Shown here: one piece after another, positions 14,032 to 24,066 of the stretch
Layout: every line of letters begins with the position of its first letter
How positions within the stretch are numbered: position 1 is the stretch's first letter
From: a virus
IMG/VR virus record: IMGVR_UViG_3300003690_000057
Location: 1 to 33,079 of that record
Strand: one strand, 5' to 3'
Length of the DNA stretch: 33,079 nucleotides
Made by a program: the position numbers and the translations under genes
Notes under the pieces: model-generated
The model's input: only the letters and a program-made list of their open reading frames with translations
Told to the model about the DNA's origin: nothing
Database searches by the model: none

Positions 14032-15474
14032 CTAGTACAGTTGACGACTAATGTCTTTCTCTACTAGGATTCTACCACCTGACACACGATTGTCAAGAAC
14101 TTTCGCATTTCTTATCTGGAGAGCGACGGAGCCCATATCATAAATGTAATCCCTATAAATCGTATTCACAAAATCCGCCACATTTTGGAGTTTGCTAAGG
14201 TCAGATAATGGTGCCAGCTGATAAACCTCATATGCCTGACGCTTTAGTGATGACACTTGTGCGGGGGCAAGAGGGTTTCCTATTTCCACCTGTCGCAAAT
14301 CGATGTACAAATCTATTAAAAATTTATCATCCATTGCGGCTGCGCCGCCTAAGCTAGCTCGCATGTCGCTTGAAACAGAAGGCGTGGGTGGTGGTGTAAG
14401 ATCTACGCCCGGGCCGTCTTCAGGAGGGGGCGGTGGGGGCTGTTGCACGAGAGGGACACGTAACTTTGATACAACAGGACAACCAGCAACCACCGTATCT
14501 ACCGAGGAACCCGGAATACCTCGGGCTGCGGAGCCGGCGCTTTCGTTCTCATAATAAGGATCCCTATTTACAAGACTAATATAAGAATTAATAAAAAGAT
14601 TCATTAAACCAGCAAAATCGGTCATACAAGTTTTATCGTAAAACACCTCGAAAAAATTATCTCGGGTGACTGCTGACCCATCTGGTGTAACATATGAAAA
14701 AAGGGCAGCCTGCTCGAATGCCGTCGAGAACATATCAGCTGTCAGAACCCATGGGGCATTTTTATCGACCATAAAACCAAATTTCTTCGCGCACTTGCGG
14801 TAGAACTCAAAATTGGGATCTGTTATAAATTTTTTATACTTGACGGAATCGTCTCCCGCATCTTCGTTGGCCACCGCTATACTAACCGCGCCTGTAAAAA
14901 TGCTACCGTTCTGTGAAATTAAATAGTTCGTTTTGGTCACGGGGGTAGAGGCAGCAATGTCCAGCAGGTAGCGCCTATAGAACTTTAGAAAGGATCCGAA
15001 ATCCTTTATCTCTCGCTTTTGTAGAGCTGTAAGATTATCCGCGAATGTATCAAAAACGCCTTGTATAAATTGAGCATATCTAACATTCGGTGACTCATAA
15101 GCTTTAACCGCTTTCAGACCCAAAAGATTAGGATTGGCACTCGTATCTACAGCGCTCACATATACGGCCTTTGCCATGTGAAATACAAACCGCTCGAATA
15201 TATCTACCACAGCGTTAAGAGCCATCATATTGGGCATTGCTGAACTCGGGATCACTTTCAAATTTGCCGTGCTCGGTACAACTGAGTTCTGAAATTGATC
15301 GACTCGGCCATAGAGTCCCCTATCATACCATATATCTATGGGAGATGGAAATTCGGCAGGATATATTTTATCTTTATACAGAGAACGTTGATAATACGCG
15401 GACCTCGTAGACATGCCATTGCGGCCTACGGGGTTAAGAAGATCTGCGGGTGGATAATTGAATCTATCTGGCAT
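14032..15474 (-). CDS. Putative virion structural protein, 480 residues
   Basis: I do not recognise a named family. The protein opens with MPDRFNYPPADLLNPVGRNG and is soluble and mostly helical, with an aromatic-rich domain around FGSFLKFYRRYLLDIAAS and a central NFEFYRKCAKKFGFMVDK region. A low-complexity linker with six prolines (LVQQPPPPPPEDGPG) separates an N-terminal domain of about 345 residues from a C-terminal domain of about 110. It directly follows the 1566-residue baseplate protein and is the last gene of the tail block, so a baseplate or tail-tip role is inferred. Its 3' end contains the promoter for the polymerase operon. A weak AGAGAG precedes the ATG. Confidence 0.6.
   Translation of the reverse strand: MPDRFNYPPADLLNPVGRNGMSTRSAYYQRSLYKDKIYPAEFPSPIDIWYDRGLYGRVDQFQNSVVPSTANLKVIPSSAMPNMMALNAVVDIFERFVFHMAKAVYVSAVDTSANPNLLGLKAVKAYESPNVRYAQFIQGVFDTFADNLTALQKREIKDFGSFLKFYRRYLLDIAASTPVTKTNYLISQNGSIFTGAVSIAVANEDAGDDSVKYKKFITDPNFEFYRKCAKKFGFMVDKNAPWVLTADMFSTAFEQAALFSYVTPDGSAVTRDNFFEVFYDKTCMTDFAGLMNLFINSYISLVNRDPYYENESAGSAARGIPGSSVDTVVAGCPVVSKLRVPLVQQPPPPPPEDGPGVDLTPPPTPSVSSDMRASLGGAAAMDDKFLIDLYIDLRQVEIGNPLAPAQVSSLKRQAYEVYQLAPLSDLSKLQNVADFVNTIYRDYIYDMGSVALQIRNAKVLDNRVSGGRILVEKDISRQLY
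14069..14096 (-). promoter_or_regulatory. Sigma70-type promoter for the polymerase operon
   Basis: Minus strand TTGACA (14091-14096), 16-base spacer, TAGAAT (14069-14074, 5 of 6). Expected start is near 14062, giving a 40-base leader to the TTG at 14022. It sits inside the last codons of the structural gene at the switch from virion to replication genes. Confidence 0.55.
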
Positions 15475-15486
15475 GATTTATCTCTC

Positions 15487-18400
15487 TTACCGCATCAGGA
15501 CCCGAGTTTTCTGAATGATGACGCCGGACTCACCCCCAGCAGTGCGGCCCGCGCCGGGCTCGGCGGAGCTTCTTGCGATTGCGGTCGCGGCTTGATCCTC
15601 AGACAATGGTCCTCCTTCAATATCTGCTTGAACACTGCCGATCATCACCGTGGTGGTCTCGAGCCCCGAGGCCCCTTCTGTTGCGGCTGCAAGCTCTTCG
15701 GGGGTAAACACAGTTGGTATCGGGTCGGCGTCATCGCCGGTCGCGTCGTCGTCGGGCCGCCAATCAGGTCTTTCATCAATGATCTCGTCGCTGACGCCTT
15801 CCAACAACTGAGCAGTCGTGCTCACTGCTTCTTCCCTAAACCTCATTCCCTCTTGATAGGCCTGAAGAGTTACATTATAGCCTGAAGGACTAATTGTGTG
15901 GTGGACGCTGCTCACCATGAAATATCCTCCTAGGCCCAAGATGCGCGAAAGGTCGGCAGCACCTCCCACAAATGTAGGATCAATATAAATATACTGCCCA
16001 TTCTTATATAGAGTGTTCCCAACCATTTCTAAGTTCACAGTATAGAGTTCTCTCAACTGTTCGGCCCCAAGCGTCCCGCGCTTCTGAATTTTGGACTCCC
16101 TCAAATATTGCTGATCTTGCCTATTAAAGGATAACTTCTTGAGAAGGCCTGCGGATGCACCAATATAATGATGATAAATACCTTGGGAAAGGTCTGTGGA
16201 GTAGTCTCCGTCTCGAAAGCCGGGGCCAGCATCCGTACAATATATAAGCAGACCCGAGGTCAAATCAAACTTGTTTTTGTCTTCCTCTGAGGCATCGGGT
16301 GGGGGGATATCGTTGGTGGGGCCGCTGACTCCAGACGCAGAGGCGAGTATACCAACTGCGGCTGGTCGGCCGGGGTGCATCTTCGGGCTTCCTCCCGCCC
16401 GCTTATTATGAAACTGAACGATCGATGTATCAAACTTTATCATATTCTCCGCATCTTTATCATAGCAACTGCTGCGCAGAGAATCTGTGATTAGTTGCGC
16501 GCACAGATCTTTAATAAACTGTATCAACATATAGCTGCCCTTGCCGGCTTGGACCACATTATTCTTAAACCATATGTTAAACTGGTCCATAGAAATAGGG
16601 ATACTCCCAATATTAATACGTTTTTTAAGGGCGCCACCCTCTTCGGGGTCTATCCCTTGAAGATATCCCTTAGCTTGTAATTGTTCTATTAGGGCTGCCT
16701 CATTAATTGTATCGGCGGCCTTCACTGCTGTCGCGTTCCCCAGCTGATACCACACCAATGGATCAATAACGTCTATCTCAGCTAAAAATGTCATATAGTT
16801 ACGAACAGGCGATTCAGAATTAATGTCTGGATTAGATTCAATAATGGAATCAATGAGATCACCTAAATAAAAATATGGAATATAAATTTGTTCGCTCTCG
16901 CCCAAGCTTTCGGTCCATTGTTGATAAAGTTGTTCTCCGGTAGTCGCGCCGCCATCTTCGCTATTCTCATCCACAATGAGTTGAAGCAAATCGGTGTTCT
17001 GATGTTCGGAACCTCCTGCACTCAACACAAAACCGCGAGCTTCGGAATCACCCGAAAGCTTGTTACGTGCACGCTGGGCACGGCGCTCGGGAGTTTCTTG
17101 CCATAGAGGAGGCATATATAATTCGCGCGGATTAACCTGCATCGAATACACCTTGGGGCCCCCTTCAATGGGTTCATTGTCTGCGGTGCGTCCATACAAA
17201 CGGGCCAGGAAGCGCCTATACTTTTTCAATTTATCTTGTTCCAGCAGATCTTTTCGTTTCTGCAATAATTTTTTAAGATCTTCTTTCTTGGCGTTCATCC
17301 GGGCAGCTTGATCACCCTCGGTTGCCGCATCATCTTCGAATCCTCCCCCTTCTTCAATCTCCTCGGAAAGAGCCATCATCTTCTCTTCCAGGGGCTTCAA
17401 TATATTCTGAGTTGCTTTGGTATTGTTCCCTAGGATGTCCATCCGGTTAGAAGTTAACATCCCCGTAAGCGCGGCCTGATAATCAATCGTTAAATTAAGT
17501 GAGCCATCTTCATTGAATGTTAGATTATGACGAGTTTGTTGTAAAAACAAGGAAATGCGAGTACTGTCGATGGCTTGTCTCAATTGCTTCAGCTTGGCCG
17601 GACTGGAGTCAGGCATCGTCGCCTCGAAGCTTGAGTTGGGAGGTGTGGACCAGCCCGCTACCACCTTTATACGGTAGGAAGGACCGTTAAACCCTTGATT
17701 TAAATTATCTTTCATAATAGAACGAAGAAAAGCTGGGGTGGGCTGAAGGTCAACTGGGCCGGCCGGTTGACTCTTAAATTTCTTTATTGTCGGAGAGGGG
17801 ATCAATAAATCCAAAGGGTTGGGAACCCCGGTGCCCGCTTGATATTGGGTGCCTCCGGCAAGCTCACTATGGGCCGCCGAGCCTTTAAATAGATCTTCTA
17901 TGGTTTGAAAATAAAATGAAAGAGTGGCGCTAATATTATTGTCAACCTCTGCAGGCTGAATCCCATCTAGGCCCCACGTAAAGGATTGAAGGCCCCAGCC
18001 GCCGAAGCGGCCGCCGCCTTTGCCTGTTAGTCGCTCTATATCTGCGGGTTCTATAAAATTAGGAATGGGAATTTCTTGTTGTTTAATTGCCTTGGTGGGG
18101 TTTTCAGGGTCATAGTCCACACGATAAATCTTAATATAAGGTACCAACATAGCATAGGCTGCCGGTGTCAAATTCAATAGCTCTTCTATCTGTCCTACCT
18201 TGCCTCCCATCTGTATAGTTGAAACGGTGGAGCCGGGAGCAACACCGTTGCCAGTCAACGGTATAACGTTGCTGTAATTGGCTTCTTTCTCCTGGAAGGA
18301 AGAAAGCAATCCTATATTTTCAACAAGAAAACACTGAAAATCAAATGGCTTAAGGTTTCGAACCTTCTTAATCTTCTTGCGAACTTCTTCTTTAACATCG

Positions 18401-20187
18401 TCATCAAGGGTTATATCACCCCCTTCGTCCCGTTCTTGTGCCTCGGTCTGCTCAGTGATTTTTCCGGCGCCGAAGAAATCTAAAATTTGTTCTACATATT
18501 CTTGTACTTTTGCATCATACTCGGGGGTGCCCTTGTTAGCGCCAAATAAACTACCCGTCCCATCTCGCGCGAGGAATGATTCGCGAAGGAATTTATCCAA
18601 TGGTGCGAGGGTACCACCAGCGAGTTGGGCTTCACCCGGGGCAACAAACGCGGCGTACAGAAGCTCCCACTGCATCGCGATATCATCTTTAAATTCTCCG
18701 GCCGCTGACGCCGCAAAATCACCGAGAGGAAGCGTTGGCCAGATAGCAACGCGATCGGGAATATATGCCTCCCCTTTCTTGCGCGATGTTTCGAAGGGCG
18801 CCGGAAGATGCTGGGTTCGGTTTGCGGACTCAAACGCATCCCATCCCTCACCCGTATAAGAATAATAAAAAGGCGCTTCGGCTTTCCACACCGTATCATT
18901 GATACTCACTCCCTCTGGCAACGCGAGGGGCCCATCTGCTCCCCCAGCAACATTAATGGCGGCGGAGGAAAGTTCCTCTCGGAATGCCTTTAAGCATGCA
19001 TGAACTTCGGGGGGTACGCGGCCGCCTAATTTAGTAAACTCCATTATCTCCGGAGAAGTAAAGTGCCCTGCTTTTCCTGCGGGAGTCGTCTCGTCGAGAG
19101 CAGTGGAGGTGTCTGTGAAAAAATTATTAATCTCTATCCCGGCGTCGCCATATCCCAGTAAAGAAGTCGCGGTGTTCTCCCCCTGGAGAGGAGACTTCCA
19201 GAACAAATTTGTTTTGGCTGCAGTTATACGTTCGGGGTCCCCGACTCCCTGCGCGCTGCCGGCTTGTGCCCGGGCCCTCGAGCCTCCTGCCGTACTGGTA
19301 CGACGCTGCCGTCCGAGCCCGTATTCATTGCGGCGGCGACCCTCGTGAATGGGTAACGAAAATCTTCGATGAAACTGCTCATCTTCTAGGGCCTTTTTTT
19401 CATCTGGCGGCAGTGTGGCCCAGTCGGCCTTGCGGCGAACTTGCTCGGAGTCGGCGGCAGCCTCAGCCCCTGCGGTTCCTGTGGCCCACGCGGTGAAGGA
19501 GTTGCCAGCCATGATAGTACCATAGCCCGGGCGATCAGGATCTTCGACAAACCCTGGTGTCCCCACACGCGCGTTGTAAACAAGGTCCCATATCTCGGCC
19601 TCTTCGCGGGTATAGTCTTTCATATACATTTTCATTCTTAGCGCTCGGGCCGGGGGTTCTTCGCCGCCCCATGGATCAGGCAACCCCCCAACGCCCATAT
19701 CTATTTTGGCTGTGATCGCCTGGCCGCCCCCGGGCTCTGCAGAACCAGCGACCTCGGTGGGGTAAATAGGGTCTTCTCTGCGAGAAAGTTCCTGGGCAGC
19801 TTCCTGGGCGCCTCCTGTATTAAACAGTGATGCCCAGAAGCCGGCTTCCTCTGGATCGTTTAGAACGCACTCACGAAGGAAGTTCATGTGAAAACCCGTG
19901 AATAAACCAAATTTACGCCAGGATGTTTTCATCGCCAGCCAACTTGATCCGCCATCCTCTGCGGGCCCAAGAGCCTTTTTAGCCTGCTCTAGATTAGTAA
20001 TTGCGCCGGCTCCTTCGCCGACGTCCTTGAACTCGATGGTGTTCTCTTCAATATCTGCTTGATAATCCGCGTAGTGATCAATAAAATACTGATATGCGAT
20101 TTCAAGTCTTAAGGCGTCCGCATACTTCGCAGCAAGCTGATCATAGGAGTCTGCGACCCAGCTGGGAAGCCATGAGGAGGCAGCCAT
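15487..20187 (-). CDS. Giant baseplate/tail hub structural protein, 1566 residues
   Basis: The largest gene in the window. Near residues 1420-1445 it has ILGLGGYFMVSSVHHTISPS followed by YNVTLQAYQEGM, a pattern typical of tail-hub proteins (gp27/gpD-like), where such a strand pair closes the hub barrel. Another recognisable segment is SFTWGLDGIQPAEVDNNISA near the middle, followed by a charged helical stretch (EEKMMALSEEIEEGGG, KKEDLKKLLQKRKDLLEQ). The last 120 residues are acidic and low in complexity. No lysozyme or peptidase motif was recognised. Position after the gp53-like gene fits a baseplate hub or wedge. It begins 7 bases after the gp53-like stop. Confidence 0.7.
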   Translation of the reverse strand: MAASSWLPSWVADSYDQLAAKYADALRLEIAYQYFIDHYADYQADIEENTIEFKDVGEGAGAITNLEQAKKALGPAEDGGSSWLAMKTSWRKFGLFTGFHMNFLRECVLNDPEEAGFWASLFNTGGAQEAAQELSRREDPIYPTEVAGSAEPGGGQAITAKIDMGVGGLPDPWGGEEPPARALRMKMYMKDYTREEAEIWDLVYNARVGTPGFVEDPDRPGYGTIMAGNSFTAWATGTAGAEAAADSEQVRRKADWATLPPDEKKALEDEQFHRRFSLPIHEGRRRNEYGLGRQRRTSTAGGSRARAQAGSAQGVGDPERITAAKTNLFWKSPLQGENTATSLLGYGDAGIEINNFFTDTSTALDETTPAGKAGHFTSPEIMEFTKLGGRVPPEVHACLKAFREELSSAAINVAGGADGPLALPEGVSINDTVWKAEAPFYYSYTGEGWDAFESANRTQHLPAPFETSRKKGEAYIPDRVAIWPTLPLGDFAASAAGEFKDDIAMQWELLYAAFVAPGEAQLAGGTLAPLDKFLRESFLARDGTGSLFGANKGTPEYDAKVQEYVEQILDFFGAGKITEQTEAQERDEGGDITLDDDVKEEVRKKIKKVRNLKPFDFQCFLVENIGLLSSFQEKEANYSNVIPLTGNGVAPGSTVSTIQMGGKVGQIEELLNLTPAAYAMLVPYIKIYRVDYDPENPTKAIKQQEIPIPNFIEPADIERLTGKGGGRFGGWGLQSFTWGLDGIQPAEVDNNISATLSFYFQTIEDLFKGSAAHSELAGGTQYQAGTGVPNPLDLLIPSPTIKKFKSQPAGPVDLQPTPAFLRSIMKDNLNQGFNGPSYRIKVVAGWSTPPNSSFEATMPDSSPAKLKQLRQAIDSTRISLFLQQTRHNLTFNEDGSLNLTIDYQAALTGMLTSNRMDILGNNTKATQNILKPLEEKMMALSEEIEEGGGFEDDAATEGDQAARMNAKKEDLKKLLQKRKDLLEQDKLKKYRRFLARLYGRTADNEPIEGGPKVYSMQVNPRELYMPPLWQETPERRAQRARNKLSGDSEARGFVLSAGGSEHQNTDLLQLIVDENSEDGGATTGEQLYQQWTESLGESEQIYIPYFYLGDLIDSIIESNPDINSESPVRNYMTFLAEIDVIDPLVWYQLGNATAVKAADTINEAALIEQLQAKGYLQGIDPEEGGALKKRINIGSIPISMDQFNIWFKNNVVQAGKGSYMLIQFIKDLCAQLITDSLRSSCYDKDAENMIKFDTSIVQFHNKRAGGSPKMHPGRPAAVGILASASGVSGPTNDIPPPDASEEDKNKFDLTSGLLIYCTDAGPGFRDGDYSTDLSQGIYHHYIGASAGLLKKLSFNRQDQQYLRESKIQKRGTLGAEQLRELYTVNLEMVGNTLYKNGQYIYIDPTFVGGAADLSRILGLGGYFMVSSVHHTISPSGYNVTLQAYQEGMRFREEAVSTTAQLLEGVSDEIIDERPDWRPDDDATGDDADPIPTVFTPEELAAATEGASGLETTTVMIGSVQADIEGGPLSEDQAATAIARSSAEPGAGRTAGGESGVIIQKTRVLMR

Positions 20188-20194
20188 TGCTGTA

Positions 20195-20533
20195 TTACAC
20201 CCTCACCGATCGTAACACTCTCTCCAAAGGGAGGGGAATCGTAATCATATCCCCTACTCGAATGCTAGCTTCTGTGGGCTTCCCGTTATATAAAGCAATA
20301 ACCCACCAGTACTGGGCGTCTCCATAATACTTGATAGCCAACTTATAATAGCGATCCCCAACCACCCAAATATGATTTATTAATGAAAAGGAAGAGATTT
20401 GGGCCGCCGTGGGTCGCGACATTTGCGGTGTGCCATATTGACGAATGAATGGAACATTGCGTTCCTCCAGAATCTCATCATAAGTTTCGTTATTGTTTTG
20501 AAAGATTTCTCTATTGTCGTATCGATTTCCCAT
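20195..20533 (-). CDS. gp53-like baseplate wedge protein with LysM-like domain
   Basis: A 112-residue protein. The C-terminal two thirds, HIWVVGDRYYKLAIKYYGDAQYWWVIALYN followed by IRVGDMITIPLPLE (the run is split here only for length), has the LysM-like pattern 'GDxYxxLAxKYYGDxxYWWVIAxxN...xxGxxIxIP' seen in T4 gp53-type baseplate wedge proteins. In T4, gp53 binds wedges together. The N-terminus NVPFIRQYGTPQM is also typical of this family. AGGA lies 6 bases before the ATG. It lies between a tube/baseplate protein and the giant baseplate protein. Confidence 0.8.
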   Translation of the reverse strand: MGNRYDNREIFQNNNETYDEILEERNVPFIRQYGTPQMSRPTAAQISSFSLINHIWVVGDRYYKLAIKYYGDAQYWWVIALYNGKPTEASIRVGDMITIPLPLERVLRSVRV

Positions 20534-20543
20534 GATTTATCCT

Positions 20544-21710
20544 TTACTTGGGCTCCGCCGGCGTAGTTGTGGTAAAGGAATCGTCGGAAGGGCTCGGAGC
20601 AGGACCCTGAAGATCCGTGTTGGGAGCGTCGGCGCTGCCGGGCTGTCCCCGTACGCCGGCGCCGGGAAGGGACATGAGATATGCCCCCTGCGCGGCCAGT
20701 GCAGCGGTGTCCTTCATTTGTTCGCCAATACGTTCTCTCTCCCTAATGTCAGCAATAAGTTGGTCCGACTCTGGGGTACCGGCCTGTAGACCAGCAACCG
20801 CTTCGTCGACCTCTTCGTCCACCATGGCCTCAAACTCTGGGTCGGAGCCAAGTTCCGCGCGGCGATCTTCGGCGTCTTCTTCTTCGGCGGCTGCTGCAGC
20901 ATCCCGGTTGGCTCGGGCAGTTGTTACATAGGCGGGAGGGGGAAATTCTGTATAAACGTTTGGATATCTGTCATTAATATCGGGGGTGCCACCAAAATAA
21001 TAGGTTGTCTTGCTGTCGGGCTCGGCCGAGTTGCCCAGTTCCGGGGCCCAGCCCACCAAATGAGTATGTAAAACGGTAAAGTCAAAGCTTAATGAAACTT
21101 TTTTAGGAATATAATTACGAATTTGTTTAATATTCTCCTCCTCCTCCATCACGTGGAACACCACCGAATCAGTCATAAAACCTCCCTCGCTTACATCGGG
21201 AGCATAACTAACAGGGCCATTAATATATCCCACCAGCTGCTGATTGGGATTGTTGGGGCTTGAAATAAGATTAGTCCACTTCAATGCAAGAAGAGGAGCC
21301 CCTTTTAAAGTATTCTGGGCACTTTGGGCAGCGGAAGTATAAACAGGATATTGGAACTTTAAAAACTTTCCAATATTCCTAAGATTTCCTTCAGCCATGG
21401 ATTTAGAATCATTAACAATATCAAAAGCCAAGTGGATTCGTCTTTGAGTTCCTTGATAAGTTGAAAGAGGATCCATGCGTCCATAGACTTGTTGTTCATT
21501 CCATTGAGATGTGTAGGTATCAGAGAAGTCTGTCACCCATCCCTCGAAACCGACATGTTCTGCTGTGGGAAGGTGAGTAATCCCGACAGAAAAAAACCAC
21601 TGGGTGCGCCCCACGATGGGTGATTGGCCGCGTTGGTCGGCAAACTCAGGGACCGGATCCCTCTCAACTCCAATGATTCTTGGTTTATCTTTAAGTCCTG
21701 ACGTTGCCAT
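20544..21710 (-). CDS. Tail tube/baseplate-associated structural protein (gp48/gp54-like by position)
   Basis: A 388-residue protein. The N-terminal 250 residues are beta-rich with VGFEGWVTDFSDTYTSQWNE and VYGRMDPLSTYQGTQRRIHL, a pattern common in marine T4-like phage tail genes. From about residue 265 the chain is low-complexity: an Ala/Glu-rich helix (DAAAAAEEEDAEDRRAEL) and a Pro/Ser/Thr-rich tail ending SFTTTTPAEPK. Position directly after the tape measure protein and before gp53 suggests the initiator or cap joining baseplate to tube, as gp54/gp48 do in T4. The assignment rests mainly on position. Confidence 0.6.
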   Translation of the reverse strand: MATSGLKDKPRIIGVERDPVPEFADQRGQSPIVGRTQWFFSVGITHLPTAEHVGFEGWVTDFSDTYTSQWNEQQVYGRMDPLSTYQGTQRRIHLAFDIVNDSKSMAEGNLRNIGKFLKFQYPVYTSAAQSAQNTLKGAPLLALKWTNLISSPNNPNQQLVGYINGPVSYAPDVSEGGFMTDSVVFHVMEEEENIKQIRNYIPKKVSLSFDFTVLHTHLVGWAPELGNSAEPDSKTTYYFGGTPDINDRYPNVYTEFPPPAYVTTARANRDAAAAAEEEDAEDRRAELGSDPEFEAMVDEEVDEAVAGLQAGTPESDQLIADIRERERIGEQMKDTAALAAQGAYLMSLPGAGVRGQPGSADAPNTDLQGPAPSPSDDSFTTTTPAEPK

Positions 21711-21716
21711 TTTTTA

Positions 21717-24047
21717 CTACCCTACTCCAAAGGGCGTTACTACGTCACCACTCAAGCCCTCGCGGACGACAGTTGTGGAGAACTCCCTTCCATTATCTAG
21801 TACGAGCTGGACTTTTTTGGTCCCTCCATTCTTGCTAGCAGCTGCAAGATCTCGGCGAAGGCCTCGAATTTCCGCAATCATTGCTTGATTGGTTTGTATA
21901 ACGTTCTTAGTATCGCCGGCGTTTGCCACCAGGGTTCCACTTGGAACAATCGCCAGTTCTTTCTGGTTGCCCTCATTCATACGAATGGGGACGAGGGGGG
22001 AACCTGCCATGGCGCCACTAGCATCTGCAGAAAGCTCGCTCTCTACAGCCTCCGGGGTGAGACCCATAGCGCTAGCAATAGCCTGGACGACACCGCCTCC
22101 TGCAAAGCTCTGCATTCGTTTGGGCTGATGAGATCTAAGTACTCGGCCGCCGCGGCCGAAGTAAGACAGGTCGGCGGTACTCGGGCCCGGCTCTTCTCCG
22201 GGACCCATCGCAGAAACAGCACCACCGACGCCGAGGGCCGCGCCCCCGATGATGGCCAGGCCGGCCAGTGAGAATACCTGCATGCCGGGGATCATCATTA
22301 AAATGGCAGCCATCGCGGTGGCGACGAATAGTGCTGTCGAGCCGAAGTCGTTCAACTTTCCAATCCCTCCGCCAACCCAGGCCATGAATTCAGCAAATTT
22401 TCCAACTAGAGGAATCAACACATTTGTTAAAAGTGGCTCAGTATTCAGATACAGCTGTTTGAAAGCATTTGATAATTGTTCAGTGATCGCCTGCATGTTC
22501 TTGGCTTCTTTCGCGGCCTTTTCCATGGTCATGGCCTCAATAGCCAATTCTTCATTACTTTTACTTAGCATCGCAGCCGTATCAGAAACAGACATCCCCA
22601 GAGCATCGGACATCGCCTTTAATTCTGCGCCACTGAGATTTTCAGCCGCGACGCCGGCTTCGTCCATGGCATCTCTAAGCATCCGGATTCCTTCAGCCGG
22701 ATCCTCATACGAGGCATTTAGCATGTCGATGGCGTTAAGGAAGGGTCCGCCCAATATAGCGTTCAAGCGACCAACCTTTTGTGCGGCGCCCTCAAAAGTA
22801 TCAAATCCTTCCATGAGGCCCAGCATAGCGCCGACTTCGACGCCGACCGCCTTGGCTTGCACCGCCATTTCCTTAAATACGTCCCCGGCGCGAGTGCCAT
22901 AAAGGCTCAAGATATTTTTATTAGCCTCAAACTCCTGACCCAGGTCATTAACATCTATCCCCAAGGACTTCGCAGTCCCCTGCAGATCAAGTAAAAGAGT
23001 CTGCGCTCCCTCCAGGGACATTCCCATGGACTGAGTTGCCGTCTGCATGATTGAGGCTTGCGTTTGGAAAGAGAACCCCATCTCTCCTAAAATGGTTACA
23101 GTATTGGCAATTTCTTCCTGGGTGTCTTTACTATAATAAGTAAAATCAGTGAAAGTGTTCTTGAGAGCGCCCATTGCCTCGGAGGCTTCTTCTAGCGTTA
23201 CGCCAGCAATACGGCCATTGCGCTCAACATCTCTGATTACATCATTAAACTCCTTTCCGGCGCCAGTGGACTTCCGAAAATCAGCAATGACTTTATCCTG
23301 TTCTAAAGCAAACTCAAATGATACCTGAACCAGCTTAAATAAAGCGTTCGCGAGAAGCTCCCCGGACTTAACGGACTCCATCGCTTGGGTAGTGAAGCCC
23401 TGCAGGCCGCCTTCTCCTTTGGTGGCCATGTCAGCAAACGTTTTAAAAGGACCAGAAAGACCGAACATAGACTGGGCGAGGCCATCAAATGTGTCTTCGC
23501 CAAACTTGACATCCTCCGCCAATTCCTCTACTGCTTCGGATGCTTCTCTTATTTTTCGTATGTATTCGTCGTACGCGGCGGCGCGTATGGCCTCGGTGGC
23601 ACCATTTTGTGCTGTTTCTAGGTCGAGAAGCGCTTCGGTATAAAGCCGTTGAGCGTCCCCGGCTTTGGCAAGCTGGTCGGCGTTCTCCGACAGCCGGGCA
23701 CCAAGCTGGACATGCGACTCTGCGAGATTGACGTTAGCTGCCGTCCGCGCGGCAGTTGTTTCATTATAGAGGGACTCTGCACGGGCATATTCATCAGATG
23801 CCGTCCCGTGTGAGGAGGCAACGCGCATAAGCTCATCTTGTTGTTTAATATATTGCTTATTAAGCTCTTCAATTGCGCGCTGTTGCTTATCAACAGAAAG
23901 ATATGACTCTTTGAGAGCGTCATTAAACTTTTGTATGCCTTCGGACGCAGATTTAGGAAACTCTAAGGACTTGAGCTGATCCTGGAGTTTGGCAAACTCC
24001 TTCCGGAGCACTTCAATTTGTTCTGGTGTTATATTGGGAGGGGCCAT
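21717..24047 (-). CDS. Tail tape measure protein
   Basis: A 776-residue protein with the features of a tape measure protein, which sets tail length and is ejected with the DNA. It has a long helical N-terminal half with coiled-coil stretches (IEVLRKEFAKLQDQLKSLE, KQQRAIEELNKQYIKQQDEL), Ala-rich helices throughout, and a hydrophobic region at about 570-615 (ATAMAAILMMIPG, LAGLAIIGGAALGVGGAV) likely to insert in the host membrane. The C-terminus is Gly-rich (SFAGGGVVQAI) with a short final helix. It is second after the tail assembly chaperone region, the usual place. It is comparatively short, so tube length should be modest. Confidence 0.85.
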   Translation of the reverse strand: MAPPNITPEQIEVLRKEFAKLQDQLKSLEFPKSASEGIQKFNDALKESYLSVDKQQRAIEELNKQYIKQQDELMRVASSHGTASDEYARAESLYNETTAARTAANVNLAESHVQLGARLSENADQLAKAGDAQRLYTEALLDLETAQNGATEAIRAAAYDEYIRKIREASEAVEELAEDVKFGEDTFDGLAQSMFGLSGPFKTFADMATKGEGGLQGFTTQAMESVKSGELLANALFKLVQVSFEFALEQDKVIADFRKSTGAGKEFNDVIRDVERNGRIAGVTLEEASEAMGALKNTFTDFTYYSKDTQEEIANTVTILGEMGFSFQTQASIMQTATQSMGMSLEGAQTLLLDLQGTAKSLGIDVNDLGQEFEANKNILSLYGTRAGDVFKEMAVQAKAVGVEVGAMLGLMEGFDTFEGAAQKVGRLNAILGGPFLNAIDMLNASYEDPAEGIRMLRDAMDEAGVAAENLSGAELKAMSDALGMSVSDTAAMLSKSNEELAIEAMTMEKAAKEAKNMQAITEQLSNAFKQLYLNTEPLLTNVLIPLVGKFAEFMAWVGGGIGKLNDFGSTALFVATAMAAILMMIPGMQVFSLAGLAIIGGAALGVGGAVSAMGPGEEPGPSTADLSYFGRGGRVLRSHQPKRMQSFAGGGVVQAIASAMGLTPEAVESELSADASGAMAGSPLVPIRMNEGNQKELAIVPSGTLVANAGDTKNVIQTNQAMIAEIRGLRRDLAAASKNGGTKKVQLVLDNGREFSTTVVREGLSGDVVTPFGVG

Positions 24048-24066
24048 CTTTTCTAGACTTCCCTAC

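Noticed and set aside
14425-14460. Run of proline codons as a possible repeat element or CRISPR-like array
   Set aside because: It is a coding low-complexity linker in the 480-residue protein. No spaced direct repeats, tRNA cloverleaf or integrase were seen anywhere in the window.
15295-15885. Plus-strand open frame of 196 codons
   Set aside because: It lies opposite the end of the baseplate gene and the start of the 480-residue gene, has no ribosome site or recognisable domain, and is rich in Cys/Trp/Gly typical of antisense frames.
22249-22902. Plus-strand open frame of 217 codons opposite the tape measure gene
   Set aside because: Its Ser/Ala/Pro-rich composition is the antisense of Ala/Glu-rich helices; no promoter or homology.
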